A stretch of DNA of 64,000 nt, from the NCBI GenBank assembly GCA_050176585.1, contig JBFXHX010000009.1, positions 59,713-123,712 on the forward strand, in the 5' to 3' direction. The notes under the pieces are model-generated. The model was not told the origin of the DNA. It saw only the letters and a list, made by a program, of their open reading frames with translations, and did not search any database. The DNA is from CAYYWP01 sp050176585 (GTDB lineage: Bacteria > Desulfobacterota > Binatia > HRBIN30 > CADEER01). Made by a program: the position numbers and the translations under genes. Of the stretch, positions 27,936-36,821 are shown piece after piece; the first letter of the stretch is position 1, and each line of letters opens with the position of its first letter.

Positions 27936-28577
27936 ACATATCAGCCTACGCGCGCATGCACGGGCGGATTCACGTCGCCGAAGTTCCAGTCGTAAGCGGG
28001 ATCTGGCCTTCGGATGGAGGTAGAGCTCGCGCCACATCAGGTCGAGCTGCCGCTTGGCACACTAGGTCGAGCTGCCGCTTGGCACACTCAAATCCACCAA
28101 TGGCAGGCGGTGCGTGAAAGGCGAGGTCTGACGCCGCGTACCAGGGATGTTCCCACTTCTTCGGCATCGAGACGACGTGACTTCACCAGATGGGACGCAG
28201 TCGCGGCTTCTCGCCGCGCGGCCGTCGGTCTCGAACGGACTCGCGTGATGTTCTCTGAGCCACACATCCCTTCATACAAGTAGTACTGTTTGCTCCAGCA
28301 CCCCGGCCAGCGCCTGGCGCATCACGCGCGCGGCATCGTCGCTCAGCGACGGCGGCGTCAGCGCGCGTAGAGCGCGTCGGGCTCGCCTGTGCGGCGGTTC
28401 AGCCGGGGCCAACCACCCGTTCGACCTCGGACCGGTCGGCCGGCGCATGGATCGGCGCCTCGGAAGGCAATGGATTACGCCATTGACATGGCCGCTCAAG
28501 TGCGCAAATCGCTGAGCGCACCTTTACAGCGCAGTCATGTGACCTCGTTGACCGGTCGCTTCGAAAAGGAGGCTGTG
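27936..28577. other. Gene-free region with tandem repeat
   Basis: About 640 bp between the exported OB-like gene and the Cys-rich miniprotein. It holds the 25-bp tandem repeat and, near 28490-28503, a GG-N10-GC arrangement too poorly conserved to call a sigma-54 promoter. No coding region was recognised. Confidence 0.5.
28039..28088. repeat. Perfect 25-bp tandem duplication
   Basis: Two identical 25-base units (28039-28063 and 28064-28088) abut directly, each beginning AGGTCGAGCTGCC and ending TTGGCACACT. They lie in a gene-free region. This looks like a recent slippage event or part of a degenerate regulatory region. Confidence 0.9.
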
Positions 28578-28778
28578 ATGCGAGCCATCTTGATCGTGGT
28601 TTTCGTTCTCGTAGCCGCGTTCCTGATTGCGAATTGGCGCATGGCCAGCGCCGATACCTGCTCGGATTCGTGTGACAGGAACTACAGTTCCTGCAGTAGC
28701 GGCTGCGGCAAGAACACGAACTGCTACACCAAGTGCGTCAACCAGAAGAACGCGTGTCTGTTGCGCTGCGAGACCTGA
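28578..28778 (+). CDS. Cys-rich exported miniprotein with four CX3C motifs
   Basis: A 66-residue product. Residues 1-25 are a hydrophobic signal or anchor (MRAILIVVFVLVAAFLIANW, likely cut after ASA). The 41-residue mature part has eight cysteines at 28, 32, 39, 43, 49, 53, 60 and 64, giving CX3C-X6-CX3C-X5-CX3C-X6-CX3C, an internally duplicated twin-CX3C unit. This predicts two short helical hairpins stapled by disulfides, as in CHCH-type folds, or a metal site. A strong ribosome-binding site (AAAAGGAGG) fixes the ATG at 28578. I do not recognise a family. It lies 690 bp after the OB-like gene. Confidence 0.8.
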   Translation: MRAILIVVFVLVAAFLIANWRMASADTCSDSCDRNYSSCSSGCGKNTNCYTKCVNQKNACLLRCET

Positions 28779-28895
28779 CTCGATCGCGCAGGCCGATTGA
28801 CGTCGGGCGCGGTGCACGCATGACTGCGGTGGCTGAGTGAGCGTCGCCGTACGTGCGCGCGTTGTTATAGTGCGTTGCCGTGCGCGCTCCACCGC

Positions 28896-31079
28896 TCAGA
28901 GAACCGCCATGCCGCGCCCATATACCGAGAGCAGGAAGATCCGGTACCGGCCGCGTTGCCGTCCGGAGTCGAACCCGAGGTCCGAGTCCGACCACGCGGA
29001 CCCATCGTAAAATCGGCTGCGACTCGCGCCGGCGAGCGGCACTCTCCGCCGCATCCGAAAATCGCCTTCGGCGATGTATTTGTACAGTGAAGTATCCCCG
29101 GCGAACCCCGGCGCGAGCAGCGATGGCCCTGCATACGTGCCGTCGCCGGGCGCATAATCGCCGAACACCGCCACCGCCCCCTCCACATCTCCGCTTTTGG
29201 CCGGTTCCAGCGCGACCTCGACCACGAGGCGAGTGTTCGGCGTGATCAGATGCGGGGCGATCGGGATCGCATACCAGCTCCTGAGCGGCTCGGCTTCCCG
29301 CTGCTGGGCGACCGAGTTCGGCTCGACGAATCCAGGCGGCAGCTCGGCGTCGGCGCGAGTGAGTCCACCTCGATAGCGTTTGATTTCCTGTCCGTTCAGC
29401 CGCACGACGAGGTCGAATACCCCCTGACGTGTCGGTAGGAGATCGAGCTTCAGCAGCGCCGCGGTCGGGCGATCGATCCGGGCGGGTAAGACGAACTCCT
29501 GCCGCACGACGCCGTGATTCGGCGTGAGCGTGGCATGCCACTCGCGCCAGCTCTCCGCCAGCGGCCGGCCGAACAGCACGACCAGCACCGCCAGCACGAG
29601 CGCTGGCGACAGCAGCCCGAAGGCGCGGCAGCGGCCATGCGCATCGAGCGCGAGCGCGGCGAACAGGTAGGCCAGCCCACTCACCGCGCCCAGGAGAACG
29701 GCGACCTGGAGCCCGTGTGCGGTTTCGGGGGCCAGTGGAAGCCATCGCAGGAGCTGCTCCAGCGTCAGCGCATGCGCGCCCAACAGCGCGATCGCGGAGC
29801 CACTCACGATCATCAGAAGGCGGCCGCGCCGGCCCGTACGCCATTCGCGCTCCCAGCCGCGGCTGAGCGCGGCGATCGCCAGACCGGCGAAGCAGATCAT
29901 CAGCGGCATCGCCACGACCGCGTAGCGGACCTCGATCTTGATCACGAGATAGCTCAGCCACAAGTACAGCGCCGCAGTGATCAGCGGCACGCCAACCCGC
30001 CATCGCCGGAAGGCCAGCGGCATGCCCGCGAGCCCCAAGGCGAGGATTGCGCGGTGCAGGAACGCCTCGCCGCCGCGGCCGGTCAGATATATCCAATGCG
30101 AGTCGTTGTACGGGTACAGCCACGCGACATAGAGCTTGTGGAGCGCTACCGCTGCGCTGGCGGCCGGATGAGCCAGCCACGTCCGCACGGTCGCGGCGCG
30201 GTAATCGGAGAGGGTGGGCCGTCGGCCGGGGTCGTTCCCGAGCACCTCGAGCAGCTCGTCACGGGGTGGAAGCGCGAACGCTTGATAATTCGTTTTCCAC
30301 CCGCGGTTGGCGAGCACCGCGCCGGCATACAGGTCGACGCTCGGATCCAGTGTGCCCGACCACAATGCGTCGCCAGTGGCGACTTTGGTCAACGTGGAGC
30401 GGGGGACGACCACCACAGCAAAGCCTGCTGCGAAGGCGAGGGCGGCCAACGCGGCGAAGCGCCAGGAGCGATCCGAACTGCGGAGCGCGACCGCCGGCAC
30501 GAGCAGCGGGAAGAGATACTGCACCGCGGGTCGAGCCAGCATCGACCCGGCGATGGCGATACCGCCGCCGAAGGCCCCCAACGCGCGCCGGCGCTCCGGA
30601 ACACAGATGGCCCAGAGGCCGCTGACGACGAACAGCGAGGTCAACGTCTCGGCCTGTAAGCGCGCGGCGGAAAAGATCAACGGCTCGTACACCGCGCCCA
30701 GCGCGACCGCGCACACGCCGGCCCGTGCGCCGCCCAGAGCGCGCGCGAGCCCGTACAGGAGCAGACAGGTGACCGCGTCGAGCACTGCTTGGAGGAGAAA
30801 CGCGCTGCGGTGCTGCTCCCCGACCAGCGCGTACACGCCGCCGATCATCGCCGCATACGCCTCTCCCTTTTGCAGGCTCTTGCGGAACGCCTCGAGCAGC
30901 GTCGGCCCTGCACCGGCGTCGAGGAGCGACGACCACGCGCGCTGGTACATCTTCGCCGCATCATCGTAGTACGGCTCATCCCAGTAGAGCGGGCGCGCCG
31001 GCGCGGTGAGCACGAACGCGATCCGCAGCGTCAGCGCGACGAGCACGCAGCCGAGGACGATGCGGCGCGGATTTCTCAT
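28896..31079 (-). CDS. GT-C type membrane glycosyltransferase (family 39/ArnT-like)
   Basis: A 727-residue inner-membrane protein. The first helix (about 5-22) is followed by a periplasmic loop with PARPLYWDEPYYDDAAKMYQ, the acidic WDE/YDD site expected for GT39-type enzymes using polyprenyl-phosphate sugars. About a dozen more helices follow to residue 550; the last 180 residues form a soluble, beta-rich periplasmic domain. The first ATG-like start in frame is 31079; a GTG 45 bases upstream is possible. It is divergent from the ArsR-type gene at 31208. The sugar and acceptor are unknown. Confidence 0.85.
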   Translation of the reverse strand: MRNPRRIVLGCVLVALTLRIAFVLTAPARPLYWDEPYYDDAAKMYQRAWSSLLDAGAGPTLLEAFRKSLQKGEAYAAMIGGVYALVGEQHRSAFLLQAVLDAVTCLLLYGLARALGGARAGVCAVALGAVYEPLIFSAARLQAETLTSLFVVSGLWAICVPERRRALGAFGGGIAIAGSMLARPAVQYLFPLLVPAVALRSSDRSWRFAALAALAFAAGFAVVVVPRSTLTKVATGDALWSGTLDPSVDLYAGAVLANRGWKTNYQAFALPPRDELLEVLGNDPGRRPTLSDYRAATVRTWLAHPAASAAVALHKLYVAWLYPYNDSHWIYLTGRGGEAFLHRAILALGLAGMPLAFRRWRVGVPLITAALYLWLSYLVIKIEVRYAVVAMPLMICFAGLAIAALSRGWEREWRTGRRGRLLMIVSGSAIALLGAHALTLEQLLRWLPLAPETAHGLQVAVLLGAVSGLAYLFAALALDAHGRCRAFGLLSPALVLAVLVVLFGRPLAESWREWHATLTPNHGVVRQEFVLPARIDRPTAALLKLDLLPTRQGVFDLVVRLNGQEIKRYRGGLTRADAELPPGFVEPNSVAQQREAEPLRSWYAIPIAPHLITPNTRLVVEVALEPAKSGDVEGAVAVFGDYAPGDGTYAGPSLLAPGFAGDTSLYKYIAEGDFRMRRRVPLAGASRSRFYDGSAWSDSDLGFDSGRQRGRYRIFLLSVYGRGMAVL

Positions 31080-31207
31080 CGGGCCGCCAAACAGCACAGC
31101 CGCGTCCGGGCGATCAAGGACCACGCGGACATTCCAACGCCGGCGGAACTCCTATCACCATCCGAGAGCGCGAGAAGGGGTCGCCACGCACGCCCGAACC
31201 CGCTATC

Positions 31208-31510
31208 GTGCCGCGCGTGTCGTCCCAACGGTGCATCCCGATGCTCAAGGCGCTGGCGGATGACACCCGGTGGCGCATCGTCCGCGAGCTACTCGCCGGT
31301 TCCAAGACCATCGGCGAGCTCGTCACCCGACTGGATGTTTCGCAGTACAACGTGTCGAAACACGTGCGTATTCTTCGTGAAGCCGGCGTCGTGGAGACCG
31401 CCCGCGACGGCAAGCACGTAGCGTGCCGGGTGAACGCGACATTCCAGAAGCGCATGGCGCGCGGCGCGAACGTGCTCGACCTCGGCTGCTGCACGTTTCG
31501 CTTCGACTGA
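31208..31510 (+). CDS. ArsR-family winged-helix regulator
   Basis: A 100-residue regulator. The helix-turn-helix is clear (LKALADDTRWRIVRELLAGSKTIGELV, then LDVSQYNVSKHVRILREAGVVETARDGKHV). It lacks the ELCVCD metal box of ArsR/SmtB, but its last residues contain a Cys-Cys pair (LDLGCCTFRFD) that could bind metal or sense redox. The annotated start is GTG; a shorter start at 31241 (MLKALAD) would also leave the domain whole. It lies 71 bp before pstS on the same strand and may regulate the phosphate operon, an unusual partner since PhoB normally does so. Confidence 0.88.
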   Translation: MPRVSSQRCIPMLKALADDTRWRIVRELLAGSKTIGELVTRLDVSQYNVSKHVRILREAGVVETARDGKHVACRVNATFQKRMARGANVLDLGCCTFRFD

Positions 31511-31581
31511 TCCCGGTCGCGCAGGACCCGAGCACTATTTCGGTTGCCACCCCGCGCGCGTACATGCACAGTTGGGCACGT

Positions 31582-32439
31582 ATGCACGCGTCAATTCGCC
31601 GAGCAGTGCACAGCGTGCTGGTGCTCGCGTTCTGTACCTCGGCATCCAACGCCGGCGCCGCGCTTCGCGTGAACGGCTCCACGACCGTGAACCTGCCGGT
31701 CGCCGAGGTCGCGGAGATCCTGCGCGCAGAGCGCGGCATGGACATTCAGGTCGATACGCAAGGCGGCAGCGCGGGCGGCATCGCCATGCTCGGGGACGGC
31801 CTCGTGGACGTCGCGATGGCGTCAAAGCCACTCGGCGACGCGGACCGGGCGAAGTACCCGCGCGTCCATTTCACGCCGGTGCAAATCGGCGCCGATGCTG
31901 TGGCGCTGATCGCGTCGCGGGACGTGTGGGACGCCGGCGTGCGCGCGCTCAGCAAGGAGCAGGTCCGGGATATCTACGAAGGGCGCATCACCAACTGGAA
32001 GCAGGTGGGCGGACCAGAGCGGCGCATCGCGTTCTTCAACAAGGAGCCCGGGCGCGGCACGTGGGAAGTGTTCGCGCATTGGCTCTACGGCGATTCCCAA
32101 AAGGCACCGCCGGTGAGCTTTCCGGAGGTGGGCGGCAACGAAGAGACGCGCAACAAGGCCGGCAGCACCCGCGGAGCGCTCTCGCAGCTGTCAGCCTCGT
32201 GGGCGGACGGTCGCACTGTCTTCGCACTCGGCCTCGCCGTCGACGGCGGCATCGTGGTTATGCCGACGCCGGAGAACATCGCCTCGCACCGGTATCCGAT
32301 GAGTCGCCCGCTGTTCGTGATCACCAACGGCGAACCGAGCGGCGAGGCGCGCGTATTGATCGACTTCCTCCTGAGCGAACGCGGGCAGGCCCTGGTGCGC
32401 AAGCACGGCTATCTCTCGTTGGAGCAGCTGCAACACTGA
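31582..32439 (+). CDS. pstS: Phosphate ABC transporter substrate-binding protein
   Basis: A 285-residue periplasmic phosphate-binding protein. A signal peptide covers about residues 1-26. Binding-loop motifs are GSTTV near the mature N-terminus and TQGGSAGGIAMLGDGLVDVAMASK. Later GRITNWKQVGG and FNKEPGRGTWEVFAHWL are typical of the PstS-like family. An alternative ATG lies 18 bases upstream; I choose 31582 because the signal peptide is better shaped. It heads a pstSCAB operon, with pstC starting 8 bp after its stop. Confidence 0.92.
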   Translation: MHASIRRAVHSVLVLAFCTSASNAGAALRVNGSTTVNLPVAEVAEILRAERGMDIQVDTQGGSAGGIAMLGDGLVDVAMASKPLGDADRAKYPRVHFTPVQIGADAVALIASRDVWDAGVRALSKEQVRDIYEGRITNWKQVGGPERRIAFFNKEPGRGTWEVFAHWLYGDSQKAPPVSFPEVGGNEETRNKAGSTRGALSQLSASWADGRTVFALGLAVDGGIVVMPTPENIASHRYPMSRPLFVITNGEPSGEARVLIDFLLSERGQALVRKHGYLSLEQLQH

Positions 32440-32447
32440 GCGCGCAC

Positions 32448-33398
32448 ATGGTGCACGTCGGTCGAACCGCCGACCTGTCCTCAACCGGCGCGGCGCGCGT
32501 GCGAGCGTGGGACTGGACGCGCCGCGCGAGCTACGGTTTTACGATCGTGAGCATCGCCTCGGTGGCGGCAATGGTCGCAGTGTTCGCCTGGGAGAGCCTC
32601 CCGGTCTGGGACCACGAGGGGCTCGCGTATCTCACCGGCAGGCGCTGGTTCTACCGCCAGCACGAGTTCGGCGCACTGCCCATGCTGTACGGAACCATCG
32701 TCGTGTCCGTCGTCGCGTTGATGTTGGCGGCACCGGTGGGTTTCGGCGCCGCGATCTTCACCGCCGAGATCGTGCCGAGGCAATGGCGGCTCCCCGCAAA
32801 AGGCGCCATCGAGCTGCTCGCTGGAGTGCCCTCGGTGGTGTACGGCCTCTTGGGCGTTCTGTTCCTGCGCAACGGGGTGTACCGCGCGTTGGAGCCGTTC
32901 GATCCAGTGAGCGGCGATACGCTCCTGACCGCCGGCCTGCTGCTCGCGGTGATGATCCTGCCGACGGTCATGACGTTGAGCGACGACGCGTTGCGAAACG
33001 TCCCGGCCGCGCGGCGGCAGGCGGCGCGCGCGCTCGGGCTGACGCGCGCGGAGGTCATTTTCGCCGTCAGTCTGCCGCACGCGCGGCGCGGAATGCTCGC
33101 GGCGCTGATCCTGGCGCTCGGCCGCGCCTTCGGCGAAGGCATCGCCGTGTTCATGGTCGTCGGCCGCCAGGACAATCAATGGCCCGCGTCCCTCTGGTCG
33201 CTGCGGCCCCTGGCGCAGGCGGGGCAGACGCTGACCACGAAGCTGGTCGGCTCCGAGACCAACATCGCCTACGGCGATCCTCTGCATTGGGGCGCGATCG
33301 TCGGCCTCGGTCTCATGCTACTGGCGGCAACCGCCGGCGCAACCTGGATGGCCGGGTGGTTGGCGCGGCCGCGAGACCTGCATGCGGCACCGCGTTGA
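32448..33398 (+). CDS. pstC: Phosphate ABC transporter permease PstC
   Basis: A 316-residue inner-membrane subunit with about six membrane spans. Family marks are PMLYGTIVVSVVALMLAAPVGFGAAIF, LLAGVPSVVYGLLGVLFL and the EAA loop RQAARALGLTRAEVIFAVSLPHARRG. The LGRAFGEGIAVFMVVG segment matches the conserved GRAxGET motif, with GEG instead of GET. The ATG at 32448 follows pstS by 8 bp, and the 3' end overlaps pstA by 17 bp. Confidence 0.94.
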   Translation: MVHVGRTADLSSTGAARVRAWDWTRRASYGFTIVSIASVAAMVAVFAWESLPVWDHEGLAYLTGRRWFYRQHEFGALPMLYGTIVVSVVALMLAAPVGFGAAIFTAEIVPRQWRLPAKGAIELLAGVPSVVYGLLGVLFLRNGVYRALEPFDPVSGDTLLTAGLLLAVMILPTVMTLSDDALRNVPAARRQAARALGLTRAEVIFAVSLPHARRGMLAALILALGRAFGEGIAVFMVVGRQDNQWPASLWSLRPLAQAGQTLTTKLVGSETNIAYGDPLHWGAIVGLGLMLLAATAGATWMAGWLARPRDLHAAPR

Positions 33399-34233
33399 CC
33401 ATCTGATCACGTTGGCCGCTGGCTTGTGTGCCGCGCTCGCCATCGGCGTGATCGCGTTCATCGTCGGCGCGCTGATCTGGCGCGGCGCAACCGCGCTGTC
33501 GTGGCAGTTTCTCACCGAGCACATCCGCCTGGTCGGCGCCGCGGGTGGGGTCTTCTACAACATTGTCGGCACGCTGATTCTGGCCGCGACGGCGTTGCTC
33601 GTCAGCACCCCGCTCGCGATCGGCGCGGCGCTCGTACACAGCGTGTACTTGCGGAGCGAGCGCTCGCGCGAGCGGCTGTGGCTCGTCTTGTCCGCGTGGA
33701 ACGGCGTGCCGTCGATACTGCTCGGGCTGTTCGGCCTGATGGTGTTCGTGAAGTTCTTCGGCTGGGGAAAGTCGTGGCTCGCCGGCGGCGTCCTGTTGGG
33801 CTTCATGATCCTGCCGGTGGCCGCGGTCGCGCTCATCGAGCGCATTCAGGCGCTGCCGCGCCGGTACATCGAAGCGGCCGCCGGGCTGGGATTGCGACAA
33901 GGGCAGGTCGTCTGGTGGGTGATCTTGCCCCAATGCTCGGGTGGGCTGGTCACCGGCTCCCTGCTCGGCGTGGCGCGCGCCGCGGGGGAGACAGCCCCGG
34001 TGATGTTCACGGCGACGATCTTCGCCGGTGCGACGCTGCCGCGCGGCGTCATGGACAGCCCCGTGCTCACGTTGCCATACCACATTTTCGTCCTGTCGCA
34101 GGATTCGTTCGACCCAAGCGTCGGAGCGAAGATCTGGGGCGCCGCGTTGGTGTTGCTGCTGCTCGTGTTCGGCTTGAGCGTGGCCGCACTTCCGTGGCGG
34201 CTTCGCATGCACGAGGAGGCGCGCGATGGATGA
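33382..34233 (+). CDS. pstA: Phosphate ABC transporter permease PstA
   Basis: A 283-residue inner-membrane partner of PstC. It shows GGVFYNIVGTLILAATALLVSTPLAIGAA, NGVPSILLGLFGLMVFV, the EAA loop YIEAAAGLGLRQGQVVWWVILP and VARAAGETAPVMFTA, the canonical PstA motif. It overlaps pstC by 17 bp and pstB by 8 bp, so translation is coupled across the operon. Confidence 0.94.
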   Translation: MRHRVDHLITLAAGLCAALAIGVIAFIVGALIWRGATALSWQFLTEHIRLVGAAGGVFYNIVGTLILAATALLVSTPLAIGAALVHSVYLRSERSRERLWLVLSAWNGVPSILLGLFGLMVFVKFFGWGKSWLAGGVLLGFMILPVAAVALIERIQALPRRYIEAAAGLGLRQGQVVWWVILPQCSGGLVTGSLLGVARAAGETAPVMFTATIFAGATLPRGVMDSPVLTLPYHIFVLSQDSFDPSVGAKIWGAALVLLLLVFGLSVAALPWRLRMHEEARDG

Positions 34234-35053
34234 GGCATCCGCCCCCTCGGGGCGGCGGGGGCAGTCGTACGGCGCCGCTGCAGCGATCGCCTTCGAGACC
34301 CGAGGCCTCGCCGTGTTCGCCGGATCGCGGCCCCTGCTTCGCAGCGTGACGATCACCATACCGGAGCGGCACGTATTCGGCATCATCGGCCCCTCCGGCG
34401 CCGGGAAGACCACCCTTCTCCGCTGCTTGAACCGCATGATCGAGCTGGACGAGAGCTTGCGGCTCACCGGCGACGTCCTTCTGCACGGGCGATCGATCTT
34501 CGCCTCGGATGCGGACGACCTGCGCGCCCGGGTCGGCATGATCTTTCAGCAGCCGGTCGTCTTCCCGCTGAGCATCTACAAGAACGTCCTGTTCGGGGTG
34601 CGCCACCTGCGGCGCGTTCCGCGTGCACAATGGCCCGCCTTGGCGGAGCGCGCTTTGCGGGAGGCAGCGCTGTGGGACGAAGTCAAAGACCGGTTGCACG
34701 AGTCGGCCCTGCACCTTTCGGTCGGCCAACAGCAGCGCCTCTGCATGGCCCGGGCGCTCGCCGTCGATCCAGAGGTGATCCTCTTGGACGAGCCGACGAG
34801 CGCGCTCGATCGCGACTCCACGCAGGCGCTCGAGGAGCTGATCCTGCGCCTCGCCGCCACGCGGACGATCGTGTTGGTGACGCACAACCTCGGACAAGCG
34901 CGCCGCGTTGCCGACACGCTCGTCTGCATCGCCGTAACAGATGGCGCCGGCGAGGTCAGCGCGTGTGGCCCCTGCGCGGATATTCTGCGCAACCGCGAAC
35001 GGGAGGAACTGGACGTTCCCACCCCGCCCGTCGTGGCCCGCGGCCTCGGGTGA
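34226..35053 (+). CDS. pstB: Phosphate ABC transporter ATP-binding protein PstB
   Basis: A 275-residue ATPase driving phosphate uptake. Walker A is GPSGAGKTTLLRCLNRM, followed by the PstB-type Q-loop (VGMIFQQPVVFPLSIYKNV). The signature reads LSVGQQQRLCMARAL, with Val in place of the first Gly of the usual LSGGQ. Walker B is VILLDEPTSALD and the H-loop VLVTHNLGQARRVAD. The N-terminus has a 20-residue extension. phoU, which usually follows and silences PhoR signalling, is missing here; the next gene is an NCS1 permease. Confidence 0.93.
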   Translation: MDEASAPSGRRGQSYGAAAAIAFETRGLAVFAGSRPLLRSVTITIPERHVFGIIGPSGAGKTTLLRCLNRMIELDESLRLTGDVLLHGRSIFASDADDLRARVGMIFQQPVVFPLSIYKNVLFGVRHLRRVPRAQWPALAERALREAALWDEVKDRLHESALHLSVGQQQRLCMARALAVDPEVILLDEPTSALDRDSTQALEELILRLAATRTIVLVTHNLGQARRVADTLVCIAVTDGAGEVSACGPCADILRNREREELDVPTPPVVARGLG

Positions 35054-35212
35054 CTGCGAGAACGAACGCTTCACCTCGTCCGAGCGATGTGATTCACCCC
35101 GTGGCCGGGGGTGCAGGAATATGGATCGGTGCGCTCGAGATGCTGATCGACCCGGCCACGCGGCCGACTGGCCGTCGCGGTGGGTCTCTTCCGGCCTGCG
35201 CGCGCGCTGCGC

Positions 35213-36730
35213 ATGAATCGCTCGGCCGCCGAGTTCGCGGAAGCCCGCCCGGCCGAGCCACACGCCGGCGGGCTATACAACGACGACCTCGCGCCGGTTC
35301 CCGCCGACCGGCGCACGTGGGGCGTGGGAAGCTTCGCCGCCCTGTGGATCTCCATGTCGGCGTGCATCCCCACGTACATGCTCGCCTCGTCGCTCATCGG
35401 CGGCGGCATGAACTGGTGGCAGGCCGTGCTGACGATCTTCCTCGCCAACGTAATCGTGCTCGTGCCCATGGTACTCAACGCCCACGCAGGCACGCGGTAT
35501 GGCATTCCGTTCCCGGTCTACTGCCGCGCGGCGTTCGGCACGCGCGGCGCGAACGTGCCCGCGATCCTGCGCGCCCTGGTCGCCTGCGGCTGGTTCGGCA
35601 TCCAGGCGTGGATCGGCGGCCACGCGGTCTACAGCATCCTCGCCGTTTTCGAGCCCGCGCTCGCGTCCGGCGCTCCGTTGCCGGGGCTCGGCATCAACGC
35701 CGCGCAGCTCGTCTGCTTTCTCGCCTTCTGGAGCATCAACGTCTGGGTGATTCATCGCGGCATCGAGACGATCCGGTTCCTGTTGAACATCAAAGCGCCG
35801 CTGCTGATCGCGCTGGGGTTGGCACTGCTCTGGTGGGCGTACCGCGAAGCGGGGGGGTTCGGCCCCATCCTTTCGCAACCTTCGCAATTCGATCCCGGGC
35901 AGCCGCAAGCGGGAAAGTTCTTCTCGTATTTCTTTCCGGCTCTCACCGGAATGATCGGCTATTGGGCCACCCTGTCGCTGAACATCCCGGACTTTTCGCG
36001 CTATGCGAAATCGCAGCGCGACCAGATCCTCGGCCAGGCGCTCGGGCTACCGGCGACGATGGGGCTCTATTCGTTCATCGGCGTGGCCGTGACCTCCGCC
36101 ACCACCGTCATCTACGGCACCACCATCTGGGATCCCGTGCACGTGCTGACCCGATTCACCCATCCCGCCGTGCTCATGCTCGCGATGATCGCGCTCGGCA
36201 TCGCCACGCTCGCGACGAACATCGCCGCGAACGTCGTCAGCCCCGCCAATGATTTCGCCAATCTGGCCCCGCGGCACATGTCGTTCCGCGTGGGCGGCTA
36301 CATCACCGCGATCATCGGCGTGCTGATCATGCCCTGGAAGCTGGTCGCCGACCCCAAAGGCTACATCTTCACCTGGCTGATCGCCTATACCGCGCTGCTC
36401 GGTCCAATCGGCGGCGTGCTCATCGCCGATTACTTCGTCTGGCGGCGGCGGACACTCGACCTCGCAGCGCTCTACCGGGCCGACGGCGAGTACCGGTACA
36501 CGAACGGTTTCAGCCTCGTCGCGCTGACGGCGCTGGTGCTCGGCGCGGTGCCGAGCCTGCCGGGATTTCTGGTGCACGTACAGCTGCTCGCGCCGGAGGC
36601 CGTACCGCAGTGGCTCACGCAACTCTACAATTACGCGTGGTTCCTCGGTTTCGGCGTGGCATTCGCAGTGTATCTGGCCGGGCGCGCGCTGACCTGGGAG
36701 GCCCCGAAGCCGGCGCTGAACCCCGCGTGA
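35213..36730 (+). CDS. NCS1 family nucleobase/allantoin permease
   Basis: A 505-residue inner-membrane symporter with about 12 helices. Family marks are SFAALWISMSACIPTYMLASSLI, GTRYGIPFPVYCRAAFGTRGANVPAILRALVACGWFGIQAWIGG (quoted in part), ALTGMIGYWATLSLNIPDFSRYAKSQ and NFSPANDFAN-like VVSPANDFANL. Such proteins take up cytosine, uracil, allantoin, hydantoins or purines with protons or sodium. I choose the ATG at 35213 (MNRSAAEFAEARP) because the conserved region begins soon after it. The purine/pyrimidine theme fits the downstream prs operon, although on the opposite strand. Confidence 0.92.
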   Translation: MNRSAAEFAEARPAEPHAGGLYNDDLAPVPADRRTWGVGSFAALWISMSACIPTYMLASSLIGGGMNWWQAVLTIFLANVIVLVPMVLNAHAGTRYGIPFPVYCRAAFGTRGANVPAILRALVACGWFGIQAWIGGHAVYSILAVFEPALASGAPLPGLGINAAQLVCFLAFWSINVWVIHRGIETIRFLLNIKAPLLIALGLALLWWAYREAGGFGPILSQPSQFDPGQPQAGKFFSYFFPALTGMIGYWATLSLNIPDFSRYAKSQRDQILGQALGLPATMGLYSFIGVAVTSATTVIYGTTIWDPVHVLTRFTHPAVLMLAMIALGIATLATNIAANVVSPANDFANLAPRHMSFRVGGYITAIIGVLIMPWKLVADPKGYIFTWLIAYTALLGPIGGVLIADYFVWRRRTLDLAALYRADGEYRYTNGFSLVALTALVLGAVPSLPGFLVHVQLLAPEAVPQWLTQLYNYAWFLGFGVAFAVYLAGRALTWEAPKPALNPA

Positions 36731-36821
36731 GCGGTGGCCTCACCGCGCGCTCCCGCGCGTCACTGCATAGCGAGGCGCCTCCCGCGCGCAGCCGGGCGGC
36801 GCGGCCACACACCGCCGTGGA

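Noticed and set aside
28490..28503. GG-N10-GC before the Cys-rich miniprotein
   Set aside because: Spacing is right, but the flanks do not match TTGGCAC/TTGCA, and GG-N10-GC is frequent by chance in GC-rich DNA.
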